Of a stretch of 11,675 nt of DNA, positions 1 to 7,821 are shown in pieces. Source of the DNA: Thiotrichaceae bacterium UBA7359 (GTDB lineage Bacteria; Pseudomonadota; Gammaproteobacteria; Eutrophobiales; Eutrophobiaceae); contig CAJJDJ010000102.1 of the NCBI GenBank assembly GCA_905182825.1, forward strand, positions 1-11,675. Reading direction: 5' to 3'. Below the pieces are notes generated by a model, which was given only the letters and a program-made list of their open reading frames with translations, was not told the origin of the DNA and made no database searches. The translations under genes and the position numbers were made by a program. How positions within the stretch are numbered: position 1 is the stretch's first letter; the number at the start of each line of letters is the position of its first letter.

Positions 1-31
1 AAAAAGTATGAATAATGTTAAATAATTATCC

Positions 32-35
32 GGAG
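32..35 (+). promoter_or_regulatory. Shine-Dalgarno site of the cupredoxin gene
   Basis: GGAG lies eight bases before the ATG at 44. This is one of only two convincing ribosome binding sites in the window (the other precedes the formate dehydrogenase alpha gene) and it supports the ATG at 44 as the start. Only 43 bases precede the gene, so no promoter can be judged. Confidence 0.7.
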
Positions 36-43
36 ATGAGTAA

Positions 44-487
44 ATGAAATTAATCAATATTCTAGGCAAAATCATGCTCGTATCAGCAGTCTTATTTCCA
101 AATCTTGTTAACGCAGCTGATCATGCAGTTAATGCTCAAGCGCGAGAATTCAAAGCAGCCATCATATATATTCAGCTAGGAGATAGCGTTAAGTTTAATA
201 ATATGACGTCACATAATGCTGTTAGTTATCTTATCCCTGAAGGAGGCACACAATTTGGCAACAAAGGAAAGTTTCCGGGTGGAAGTTTCACAGCACAACC
301 GAATAAAGAAGGAATATGGGGTTATGTATGTGAACCGCATATTGGTTTTGGTATGGTAGGTATTATTGTGGTAGGTGATATCAGCGCTGATGACGTAGCA
401 GCAGCTAAAAAGAAAGCAATAGAAACACTTAAAGGCCCATTTAAGCGTCTTATTGGAAAAATCAATAAAATAAAACCAACTATATAA
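44..487 (+). CDS. Pseudoazurin-like blue copper protein (cupredoxin), exported
   Basis: A 147-residue exported electron carrier with one type 1 copper site. Residues 1-24 form a signal peptide with a likely cut after VNA. The copper ligands are visible in the order and spacing of pseudoazurin: His57 followed by Asn58, then Cys96, His99 and Met104 (C-x2-H-x4-M). The segment after residue 112 is Ala/Lys-rich and probably helical, like the C-terminal helices of pseudoazurin. The protein should shuttle electrons in the periplasm. It sits 72 bases before the likely xoxJ start, in the place where xox clusters usually carry the cytochrome c gene xoxG, so a role as electron acceptor of a methanol dehydrogenase is a reasonable inference, not shown. 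Amicyanin or another small cupredoxin is the alternative; the five-residue His99-to-Met104 step and the length favour pseudoazurin. Confidence 0.88.
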   Translation: MKLINILGKIMLVSAVLFPNLVNAADHAVNAQAREFKAAIIYIQLGDSVKFNNMTSHNAVSYLIPEGGTQFGNKGKFPGGSFTAQPNKEGIWGYVCEPHIGFGMVGIIVVGDISADDVAAAKKKAIETLKGPFKRLIGKINKIKPTI

Positions 488-559
488 TATTTTTTAAACA
501 TCATAATGAAATTTAAAAAAAATGTGGCCTACTTTAATAAATTGGGTTGTCTAACTAAT

Positions 560-1396
560 ATGAAAAAACTATTCATGATTTTTCTTCTGACTATAGCGTG
601 CGAATCGTTATATGCTGATGAAATGCCGGATTTAAAATTTCTCAAAGTATGTGCTGATCCTCATATGCTGCCATTTTCAAATCAAAAGGGAGAAGGTTAC
701 GAAAATAAAATCGCAGAATTATTTGCCGAAAAACTAGACTTGAAATTGAAATACGAATTCTTCCCTCAACGAATTGGTTTTATACGAAACACATTAAATG
801 CAGAGTCAGAAGAAGCTCTTGGTTTTAAATGTGACCTTGTGATGAGTGTGCCAAGAAATTTTGAATTGGCAGCAACAACAGTGCCTTATTTCACGTCAAC
901 CTACACTTTAGTTTATGCAAAAGGGAGAAAACTTGATTCAATAACTGATCCAGAAATGTTGAGCAAGTTTGTTGTTGAAGGTGGAAATGAAATAAAAATA
1001 GGTTTGCCTGACCGTGGGCCACAACAATTATGGGTGTTTTATAATGAACTGATGGGTAGTATGGTTAGATATTCGGGACAATCAGGTGATCCTAAACTTA
1101 ACCCAGGACAACAGATGATAGAAGATGTAGCTTCAAATAAGATTGATGCGACTATTATATGGGGACCAACCGCAGGATATTTTGCTCAAAAACTTAAAAA
1201 AGATAACGTTGAACTCGTATTACTACCATTAACTGATGACCCTAAAAAACCAGAAATGCGTTTCTCGTATAGTTTTTCAATGGCTGTCCGGCATGGCGAA
1301 AAAGACTGGAAAGAAAAAATCAATAACTTAATCAAAGATAACAAAACTGAGATCGATAAAATCTTAATAGATTACGGTGTTCCACTAATCAAATAG
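560..1396 (+). CDS. xoxJ: XoxJ/MoxJ-like periplasmic substrate-binding protein of a PQQ methanol dehydrogenase cluster
   Basis: A 278-residue protein of the quinoprotein dehydrogenase-associated solute-binding family (bacterial type 3 extracellular binding fold). The ATG at 560 gives a compact signal peptide (MKKLF to about LYA, residues 1-19). An in-frame ATG at 506 would add 18 polar residues before it, and neither start has a clear Shine-Dalgarno. Family marks in the mature protein are VCADP with LPFSN and the following GYENKIA (about residues 30-52), GFKCDLV (88-94), and the lobe-two segment with IDATIIWGP. Cys31 and Cys91 could form a disulfide. XoxJ/MoxJ proteins are encoded with methanol dehydrogenases and are thought to act on that enzyme, perhaps in its maturation, not in ABC uptake; no transporter genes are present here. 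The name xoxJ instead of mxaJ is provisional, since the catalytic gene is outside the window. Confidence 0.85.
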   Translation: MKKLFMIFLLTIACESLYADEMPDLKFLKVCADPHMLPFSNQKGEGYENKIAELFAEKLDLKLKYEFFPQRIGFIRNTLNAESEEALGFKCDLVMSVPRNFELAATTVPYFTSTYTLVYAKGRKLDSITDPEMLSKFVVEGGNEIKIGLPDRGPQQLWVFYNELMGSMVRYSGQSGDPKLNPGQQMIEDVASNKIDATIIWGPTAGYFAQKLKKDNVELVLLPLTDDPKKPEMRFSYSFSMAVRHGEKDWKEKINNLIKDNKTEIDKILIDYGVPLIK

Positions 1397-1411
1397 TAGA
1401 CTTATACGCTT

Positions 1412-2197
1412 ATGAAACATATTACATATATTTTTATATCAATTTTTTGCTTAGGGTTGATGAACAATAATATTTCGGCTGAAGAAGAAATAGTTACAAC
1501 GACGAGAGGTGGCACGCCTTTAACTGAAGAGGAACTTGAGTCTAGAATTGGTCGATTTGGCGAGGTTGATGAAATACCTGAAGACTTTCAATTTAACCCA
1601 GCTGAAATAGGATTATGGCATGCGAACCATTTAGGGAACGTAAAGGAGCCTCTGAGTTTATATTATGAATTTGTGAAATCTGGTACTTTTGAAGAAGGAT
1701 TTACGGATTCTGTGTATTTGAAGATTCTAGAATTGAATAAAGATGGTACTAAGAATGCTTCGATGGAATTTTTTACTGCTGAACGGAAACAAGTAGTCAC
1801 ACCAGAGAATGTGTCTAACATCTCTGGAAATCCTGCAATTGGTATATTCATGCAAGGAGATGTCTATGAAATGAATCGAATAACAGACGGGCATTGGCGA
1901 CACTTTCAAAAATCTATTAAAGTTTCTTTGAGAAATGATGCAGTATTAGAGCCAACAACCTTCAAATTTAATGGTAAAGAATACAAAGGTGAAAAAATAT
2001 ACTTTTCACCCTACTTGAATGACCCACACAGACGTGATTTTGAGAAATTCGCCGATAAATACTATGAATTTATATTCTCAGATGATATTCCCGGAAGTCT
2101 TTATCAAATAACGACAATAATTCATGACAGAAGTAAAGAGAATGGAGAACCATTAATTCTTGAGACGCTGACTTTAATAGATGTCAAATCCAGCTAA
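1412..2197 (+). CDS. Unidentified secreted protein downstream of xoxJ
   Basis: I do not recognise this 261-residue protein with confidence. Residues 1-23 make a signal peptide with a likely cut after ISA, and there is no lipobox cysteine or later membrane segment, so a soluble periplasmic protein is expected. The mature part starts with an acidic stretch (residues 24-60), followed by an alternating hydrophobic/polar pattern that suggests a beta-rich fold: LYYEFVKSGTFEEGF, the ISGNPAIGIFMQGDVYEM segment, and KGEKIYFSPYLNDPHR. There are no cysteines in the mature part and no cofactor motif was seen. The gene begins 15 bases after xoxJ on the same strand with no obvious ribosome binding site, so it is probably co-transcribed, and a role with periplasmic methanol oxidation is guilt by association only. 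It is the last gene before the strand switch. Confidence 0.75.
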   Translation: MKHITYIFISIFCLGLMNNNISAEEEIVTTTRGGTPLTEEELESRIGRFGEVDEIPEDFQFNPAEIGLWHANHLGNVKEPLSLYYEFVKSGTFEEGFTDSVYLKILELNKDGTKNASMEFFTAERKQVVTPENVSNISGNPAIGIFMQGDVYEMNRITDGHWRHFQKSIKVSLRNDAVLEPTTFKFNGKEYKGEKIYFSPYLNDPHRRDFEKFADKYYEFIFSDDIPGSLYQITTIIHDRSKENGEPLILETLTLIDVKSS

Positions 2198-2307
2198 ACA
2201 CTATTTAAATAGTTATTTTAATTTTGGATTAAAAAAAATACTATATTAACAATATCTTTTCTAAGGTAAGTGCTGTCTGCATTTAATTCAAGATAAACTG
2301 ATTGTTT
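2198..2307. other. Convergent intergenic gap with an AT-only palindrome
   Basis: This 110-base gap separates the ends of the + strand secreted-protein gene and the - strand formate dehydrogenase gene. A perfect 14-base palindrome, ACTATTTAAATAGT, occupies 2200-2213 and is followed by a T-rich run to about 2225. An A8 run lies at about 2231-2238. The arms contain almost only A and T and leave no natural loop, so it is at best a weak bidirectional terminator. No GC-rich hairpin was found. Confidence 0.3.
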
Positions 2308-5067
2308 TCATAGTATTTCTTTTTTTAGAGAGACCGCACAGAATTTAAATTCTGGTATCTTACCAAAAGGGTCTAACGCTTCATTAGTTATTAAATTGGC
2401 CGCTGCTTCACTAAAAGTAAAGGGCATCATTACGACTCCTTCTAACATATGTTCATCCGCTCGAGTTGCAGCAGCAATTTTGCCTCGTCGTGACTCAATT
2501 ACTAGCATCTCACCCGTTTTTATTTTAAATTTGGCCATGTCTTTGGGGTTAATCATTATGCATGGGCCAGGCTCTAGGGTATCTAGTACACGTGAATGTC
2601 GAGTCATAGTTCCTGTATGCCAATGCTCTAATTGACGACCAGTGATAAATATATATGGAAAATCCGGATCGGGCATTTCTGCAGATTTAATATATTCAGC
2701 TGGTACAAAACGTCCTTTACCACCATTTATTGGAAAGACACCATCTTTGAATATAATTGGTTCCCCAGGGTCACCTTCTTTCAATAATGGATAAGTTAAA
2801 GTTCCTTCTTGTTCTAACCTTTCCCATGTGATGCCTCCCATACTTGGGACTGCTTTACGGATTTCATTAAAGACATCTTTTGGACCTTGATAATTCCAGT
2901 TAAGGCCTATTCGATTTGCTATTTCCTGAATAATCCATAAATCTTGTTTTGCTTCACCGGGAGGATCAATCGCTTGTCTACCCATCTGTACTCGTCGATC
3001 AGTGTTGGTAAAGCTTCCTGTTTTTTCAGGAAATGCACTCGCAGGTAAGATGACATCTGCGTAACTGCAGGTTTCTGTAAAAAAAATATCTTGAACAATA
3101 CAATGATCAAGCTTTGCCAATGCAGCACGAGCATGATTTAAATTCGGATCGGACATAGCAGGATTTTCACCCATGATATACAGTCCATTTAAATCACCAT
3201 CGGATATGGCATGCATTATTTCAACAACTGTCTTTCCCACTAAGGGGTTGAGTTTCTGGTCCCAAAGCTTTTCAAATTTTTGTCTAACAATTGGATCTGA
3301 AACTGGTTGATAATCTGGATAAACCATTGGGATTAAACCGACATCTGATGCACCTTGCACATTATTTTGCCCACGTAAGGGGTGTAAGCCTGTGCTAGTT
3401 CTTCCAATCTGACCAGTCATTAAAGCAAGTGAAATTAGGCAACGAGCATTATCAGTTCCGTGTATATGCTGTGAGATCCCCATTCCCCAAAAGATAATTG
3501 CTGTTTTTGCAGTAGCATATAACCTTGCAACTGTCTTAATTGTCTCAACAGGAATAGCACAAATAGGAGACACTATTTCAGGGCTATATTTGCTAACTGT
3601 TTCCTTTAACGCTTCAAAACCTTCAGTGTGATCATCAATAAACTTCTTGTTTTGCAAATTCTCATTGATGATGGTGAACATTATAGCATTTAAGAGTAAT
3701 ACATCTGTGCCTGGTCTTAATTGTAGTAAATGCTCCGCGTGAAGATACATCTCTGAACCATAAGGCTCGATCAGTATTAATTTGCTACCACGGTCTGTGG
3801 CATTTTTAATAAACGTAGCAGCAACAGGATGATTGTCATTTGGCCGGGCACCAATAACTATGATCACTTCTGCTTTTGAACCATCAGCAACCTGATTAGA
3901 CACAGCTCCAGAACCAATTGTTTCTAATAAAGCAGCAACCGATGATGCATGACAAAGCCGCGTACAATGGTCAACATTATTGGTGCCAAAACCTGTACGA
4001 ATAAGTTTTTGTACTAGATAGGCTTCTTCATTACTACCTTTAGCACAACCAAAACCTGCTAATGCCTCAGAACCTTTAGCATCTTTAATATTTATTAAAC
4101 CATTTGCGACATAGTCCAAAGCTTCTTCCCAACTAACTTCACGAAAATACTTATCTATATTTGATGGGTCTATTAGTTCAGATGTTTTATCAGCATTATC
4201 ACGACGGATTAATGGCTTTTTCAATCGATCTGGATGATGAACATAATCAAATCCATATCTACCTTTTACACATAATCTACTTTTATTAGCAGGACCGTCA
4301 CGACCTTCAATATATTGTATATGATTATTATTTACGTTATATGTAAGTAAGCAACCTACACCACAATAGGGACACGTTGATTCAACTTTTTTATCTGGTT
4401 TGATTAATCCCACATTGTTTGCTGGCATTAACGCCCCCGTAGGACAGGCTTGAACACACTCACCACAAGCTACGCATGTACTTTCACCCAATGGTTCAGC
4501 CATATCGAAACTGATTTTTGCATGATTACCACGATATGCGAATCCAATTACATCATTGACCTGTTCCTCACGGCAAGCTCTGACGCATCGGCCACATTGA
4601 ATACAAGCATCGAGATTTACTGCAATAGCTGGATGAGATAGATCTGGCTTTGGTTGTATCCGTTCTTCGAAACGTGGGTTAGAAACATTTAATTTTTTTG
4701 CCCAATAATCTAATTCAGAATTCAGAGTGTAAGGCGATTCACCTTGTTTTGGCATATCAGACAGTAATAGTTCTAAGACCATTTTTTGTGAGAGTTGAGC
4801 ACGTTGATTATCACTTTTTATTTCCATACCATCTAATGGTTGACGGCAGCAAGAAGCTGCTAATACACGTTCCCCATCAATTTCAACCATGCAAGTACGA
4901 CAGTTGCCATCCGGACGGTAACCTTCTTTATAGCAGAGATGTGGAATTTCAATATTATTCCTCTTTGCCGCTTGAAGTATTGTTTCATCTCCATAAGCAT
5001 CAATTTTATTGCCATTAAGTTTAAAACTAATTGCTTTTTCATCCATAAATTTAGGGTTTGCAGCCAT
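2308..5067 (-). CDS. fdsA: NAD-dependent formate dehydrogenase, catalytic alpha subunit
   Basis: The 919-residue Mo/W-bisMGD subunit that oxidises formate to CO2 in the cytoplasm. An N-terminal [2Fe-2S] domain has Cys45, Cys56, Cys59 and Cys73. Two ferredoxin-type [4Fe-4S] motifs follow at Cys155/158/161/165 and Cys198/201/204/208, then a proximal cluster at Cys232/235/239/266. The active site is Cys372-His373 in TRLCHASS, a cysteine and not selenocysteine. The C-terminal cofactor-binding domain contains GTMTRHSR near 819-826. The start at 5067 is chosen because GAGGAG lies just upstream and MAANPKF begins a normal N-terminus; the frame continues to 5139 but that extension lies inside fdsB. 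The start overlaps the fdsB stop by one base (TAATG), indicating translational coupling. Residues 100-150 hold no cysteine, so the NuoG-like His-Cys3 cluster is absent. No TAT signal is present. W versus Mo cannot be told from sequence. Confidence 0.95.
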   Translation of the reverse strand: MAANPKFMDEKAISFKLNGNKIDAYGDETILQAAKRNNIEIPHLCYKEGYRPDGNCRTCMVEIDGERVLAASCCRQPLDGMEIKSDNQRAQLSQKMVLELLLSDMPKQGESPYTLNSELDYWAKKLNVSNPRFEERIQPKPDLSHPAIAVNLDACIQCGRCVRACREEQVNDVIGFAYRGNHAKISFDMAEPLGESTCVACGECVQACPTGALMPANNVGLIKPDKKVESTCPYCGVGCLLTYNVNNNHIQYIEGRDGPANKSRLCVKGRYGFDYVHHPDRLKKPLIRRDNADKTSELIDPSNIDKYFREVSWEEALDYVANGLINIKDAKGSEALAGFGCAKGSNEEAYLVQKLIRTGFGTNNVDHCTRLCHASSVAALLETIGSGAVSNQVADGSKAEVIIVIGARPNDNHPVAATFIKNATDRGSKLILIEPYGSEMYLHAEHLLQLRPGTDVLLLNAIMFTIINENLQNKKFIDDHTEGFEALKETVSKYSPEIVSPICAIPVETIKTVARLYATAKTAIIFWGMGISQHIHGTDNARCLISLALMTGQIGRTSTGLHPLRGQNNVQGASDVGLIPMVYPDYQPVSDPIVRQKFEKLWDQKLNPLVGKTVVEIMHAISDGDLNGLYIMGENPAMSDPNLNHARAALAKLDHCIVQDIFFTETCSYADVILPASAFPEKTGSFTNTDRRVQMGRQAIDPPGEAKQDLWIIQEIANRIGLNWNYQGPKDVFNEIRKAVPSMGGITWERLEQEGTLTYPLLKEGDPGEPIIFKDGVFPINGGKGRFVPAEYIKSAEMPDPDFPYIFITGRQLEHWHTGTMTRHSRVLDTLEPGPCIMINPKDMAKFKIKTGEMLVIESRRGKIAAATRADEHMLEGVVMMPFTFSEAAANLITNEALDPFGKIPEFKFCAVSLKKEIL

Positions 5068-6728
5068 TATTCGAACTCCTCTGGGAAATACTTCATTGCA
5101 CAAAGTAGTGGATTCGGGGCAGCTTGCCCCAATCCACAAATTGAAGTATCAAACATAGCAGTCGATAATTCTTTAAGAAGGGGTTGATTCCACTTGTCTT
5201 TTTCCATGAGAGTGACAGCCTTACCTGTACCGACACGACAAGGGGTACACTGACCACAGGATTCATCTCGAAAAAACCGCATGGCATTCAATGCCATTTT
5301 TTTTGCACTATCTTTGTCAGACAACACAATGATTGCTGCTGAGCCAATAAAACAGTTGTAAGATTGCAATGTATCGAAGTCCAGAGGAATATTAGCTAAT
5401 GAAGCGGGTAAAATACCACCGGACGCTCCACCTGGGAAATAACCATATAAGTTGTGTCCTTCTAGCATTCCTTCACAATATTCATCTATTAGTTCTTGCA
5501 TGGTTATACCAGCAGGGGCAAGGTGTACTCCAGGCTTTTGCACTCGACCACTTATAGAAAAGGAACGTATCCCTTTTCGTTCATTTCGACCCTTATTAGA
5601 AAACCATTCCGGACCATTACTGACAATATCGCGAACCCAATGCATACTTTCCATGTTCTGTTCGAGAGTAGGAAAACCAAATAATCCTGTCTGAGCGACA
5701 TAAGGAGGTCGTAATCGAGGCATCCCGCGTTTGCCTTCAATAGATTCAATCATTGCAGATTCTTCTCCGCAAATATAAGCACCAGCACCACGTCTTAAAT
5801 GTATTTCAGGTAAGCGACAAGGTGGATCTTGTTTAAGTAAATAAAGTTCTTTTTCCAAAGCTTTACGACAGCCAGCATATTCATCTCTTAAATAAATATA
5901 GATTTTGTCTGCTTCTATAGCCCAATGAGCGATTAAAGTACCTTCTATAAATCGATGAGGATCTTGCTCTAGGTAAAATCGATCTTTAAAAGTGCCTGGT
6001 TCACCTTCGTCGATGTTAATAGCAATCATCTTAGGTTTTACTTGCTCACTTAGTATTCGCCATTTACGGCCAGTAGGGAAACCTGCACCACCTAGGCCAC
6101 GCAGGTTGGAATCTTCTAGGAGAGATATAATATTTTCTCGTTGTATTTTACCTTCCACACAATCGACTAATAATTGATATCCTCCATTATTTTTATAATC
6201 GATATAGCTGATACATTCAGGTTCAGCACATTTAAGGGAATTATTATCGATCGCTGATTTAATTTTTATTGTATCTGCATTTTCTATTGGGTTTGTTCCA
6301 ACAACAGCAACTGGAGCAGCATGACATCTACCGACACAGGGCACGGGTTGAATTCGAACATCATCAAATTCTTCAAGTTCAAGTTGTTTGATTAGTTCTC
6401 TTGCACCAAACATTTCACAAGTCAAAGAATCACACACTCTTATTGTTCTTGTAGGGGGAGGTGTTTCTTTTGGTTTTAAGACATCAAAGTGATGATAAAA
6501 GGTTGCTGTTTCATAGACCTCAGCCATAGGTAGCCTCATGTCTATAGAAAGCGCAAGAATGTGTGCATTTGATATGTGGTGATAATGATCTTGTATCGTA
6601 TGAAGGTTCTCAATCAGCATATCTCGTGTGCGAAGATTATTACCAAGAAGATGTCTTACCTCTGCTAGAGCTTTGTGAGGTGTTGTTCTGCCTTCCAGCC
6701 GACCTTTTTTCCCGCGAGTACGTTTCAT
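5067..6728 (-). CDS. fdsB: Fused FdsG-FdsB diaphorase subunit of formate dehydrogenase (NuoE-NuoF fusion)
   Basis: A 553-residue protein that passes electrons from the alpha subunit to NAD+. Residues 1-160 form a NuoE/FdsG-like domain with [2Fe-2S] ligands Cys99, Cys104, Cys131 and Cys135. The NuoF/FdsB part follows: a glycine-rich nucleotide loop LRGLGGAGFPTG (209-220), a second FMN/NADH-binding segment GAGAYICGEESA (314-325), and [4Fe-4S] ligands Cys491, Cys494, Cys497 and Cys531. The FdsG and FdsB functions are separate proteins in Cupriavidus and Rhodobacter; the fused form resembles the beta subunit of Methylorubrum formate dehydrogenase 1. The ATG at 6728 (MKRTRG) is preferred to an in-frame TTG at 6767 that would add 13 residues; neither has a good ribosome binding site. 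Its stop overlaps the fdsA start. Confidence 0.94.
   Translation of the reverse strand: MKRTRGKKGRLEGRTTPHKALAEVRHLLGNNLRTRDMLIENLHTIQDHYHHISNAHILALSIDMRLPMAEVYETATFYHHFDVLKPKETPPPTRTIRVCDSLTCEMFGARELIKQLELEEFDDVRIQPVPCVGRCHAAPVAVVGTNPIENADTIKIKSAIDNNSLKCAEPECISYIDYKNNGGYQLLVDCVEGKIQRENIISLLEDSNLRGLGGAGFPTGRKWRILSEQVKPKMIAINIDEGEPGTFKDRFYLEQDPHRFIEGTLIAHWAIEADKIYIYLRDEYAGCRKALEKELYLLKQDPPCRLPEIHLRRGAGAYICGEESAMIESIEGKRGMPRLRPPYVAQTGLFGFPTLEQNMESMHWVRDIVSNGPEWFSNKGRNERKGIRSFSISGRVQKPGVHLAPAGITMQELIDEYCEGMLEGHNLYGYFPGGASGGILPASLANIPLDFDTLQSYNCFIGSAAIIVLSDKDSAKKMALNAMRFFRDESCGQCTPCRVGTGKAVTLMEKDKWNQPLLKELSTAMFDTSICGLGQAAPNPLLCAMKYFPEEFE
5074..5081 (-). promoter_or_regulatory. Shine-Dalgarno of fdsA inside the end of fdsB
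   Basis: On the minus strand the last codons of fdsB read AGAGGAGTTCGAATAATG. The GAGGAG core is at a normal distance from the ATG at 5067, which fixes that start instead of the upstream extension of the frame. Confidence 0.65.
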
Positions 6729-6996
6729 TGATATTCGTTTTAATATTGGTTTTATAACAACAAACAAAAGTTAGGCGAATCAGTCATTAAAGACAATAAT
6801 CGCAAAGTTATGCCAAGCCGACAATAACGTTCATAACCTGTTGCTACGTAGGATAACTTTTATAGTTTTGACGGAAACGAACATCATCCCAAATCCATCA
6901 ATTCCATTTAATGCTAATATTGATTCAGTTCTAATCTAAAGTCAATTATGAGTATTGTCATATTATATTTGACTAAATAATTAATGATAATTTTTA
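6729..6996 (-). other. 268-base gap between fhcC and the formate dehydrogenase operon
   Basis: No coding region is supported here. The flanking genes point the same way (minus strand), so the gap should hold the fds promoter and possibly the fhc end. It contains the CTACGTAG palindrome at 6844-6851 and a spaced inverted repeat GTTAT-N12-ATAAC at about 6807-6828. An AT-only inverted repeat (6978-6985 with 6996-7003) overlaps the fhcC stop and is too weak to call a terminator. A possible sigma-70 promoter is listed separately. Confidence 0.5.
6796..6824 (-). promoter_or_regulatory. Candidate sigma-70 promoter of the formate dehydrogenase operon
   Basis: On the minus strand TTGTCG (6824-6819) and GATTAT (6801-6796) are separated by 17 bases. 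Each matches its consensus at four of six positions. A second weak candidate, TTGACT with AATATT 18 bases on, lies further upstream near 6905-6940. In such AT-rich DNA, matches of this quality arise by chance, so this is only a suggestion. Confidence 0.2.
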
Positions 6997-7821
6997 TTAA
7001 TTATAATGTTGTAATATCAAAATCTCACCTTTACCATTCCGTGCCAAATCTCCTGAGAAGCGATGTGCCTCGGGTCCATATTTATTAAAAAAAGATAAAC
7101 TTGAATCTATGTTGTGAAGTTGGGTAAAGAATAATCGCAGGAACTGCATTTTTAAATTGCCACAGCTTTTAAATGTTGCTGATAGGTGTGTTGGTTTTTT
7201 AGCGAGAATGATTGAACCGCGCCTCATACCTTCACCAGGTAATCTTCCTACTTTACCGAGTATAACTATTGTGCCTGCATGAATACGGCTGCCACAATAA
7301 TCTCCAGCTTTTCCTTGAATAATGATGAGACCTCTTCGCATTCTATCTCCGACGCGGCTACCCGCATTGCCCTTAATATTAATGAGACCATTGGTCATAC
7401 CAAAAGCATCACCTGGTAAACCACCACCAACATAATCAAGAGCATTACCAGTTATATCTATGCGTCCACCACGCATGGCATTACCAACCCAGGAACCCGC
7501 GTTGCCTTCAACTGTTAATATTCCATTTCTCATGTCTTTACCAAGAAAATCACCAACATCCCCTTTGATGTTTATAGAGCCTTTACTTAATTTTTTGCCG
7601 ACATTAATTAGCTTGTTTGTACTCTTTTCAATACAGATGTTATTTGTATCTGTTCCTCGTATTGTAAATAATTTTTGAAGTTTTATGTTTTTATTACCAT
7701 AACTGATTTTAAGTTCCTTAATTTCAGCAAGTGTTTTACCTTCAAGATATTCAGGTGAAAGCAAACTGGCATCTAATGTAAACAATAGATTGTTTTTTAG
7801 TTTTAGTGTTAGGGCACTCAT
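6997..7821 (-). CDS. fhcC: Formyltransferase/hydrolase complex subunit C
   Basis: A 274-residue homologue of formylmethanofuran dehydrogenase subunit C (FmdC/FwdC), with the right-handed beta-helix fold also found in the glutamate synthase C-terminal domain. Six glycine repeats of the form G-x2-G-x3-G-x5-G start at residues 87, 106, 125, 151, 170 and 189. The period is 19 residues except for a seven-residue insertion (PGDAFGM) in the third. In the Fhc complex this subunit is structural and packs against FhcD and FhcA. Its ATG overlaps the fhcD stop as ATGA, so translation is probably coupled. It is the last gene of the fhc cluster, with 268 bases before the formate dehydrogenase operon. Confidence 0.93.
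   Translation of the reverse strand: MSALTLKLKNNLLFTLDASLLSPEYLEGKTLAEIKELKISYGNKNIKLQKLFTIRGTDTNNICIEKSTNKLINVGKKLSKGSINIKGDVGDFLGKDMRNGILTVEGNAGSWVGNAMRGGRIDITGNALDYVGGGLPGDAFGMTNGLINIKGNAGSRVGDRMRRGLIIIQGKAGDYCGSRIHAGTIVILGKVGRLPGEGMRRGSIILAKKPTHLSATFKSCGNLKMQFLRLFFTQLHNIDSSLSFFNKYGPEAHRFSGDLARNGKGEILILQHYN

Noticed and set aside
506..559. Upstream ATG that would lengthen XoxJ by 18 residues
   Set aside because: It puts a polar extension before a complete signal peptide and has no ribosome binding site; the ATG at 560 gives a normal exported protein.
4698..5018. 106-residue open frame on the + strand
   Set aside because: It is antisense to the well-supported iron-sulfur domain of fdsA and has no recognisable protein features.
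5068..5139. N-terminal extension of the formate dehydrogenase alpha subunit
   Set aside because: It lies wholly inside fdsB, and a good Shine-Dalgarno precedes the ATG at 5067.
6978..7003. Inverted repeat TAATTAAT/ATTAATTA around the fhcC stop
   Set aside because: The stem is eight A/T pairs only with no U-tract at the right place; it is not credible as an intrinsic terminator.
7220..7565. Repeated glycine-coding units that might look like a DNA repeat array
   Set aside because: They are the protein-level beta-helix repeats of FhcC; the DNA copies are diverged and need no separate explanation.
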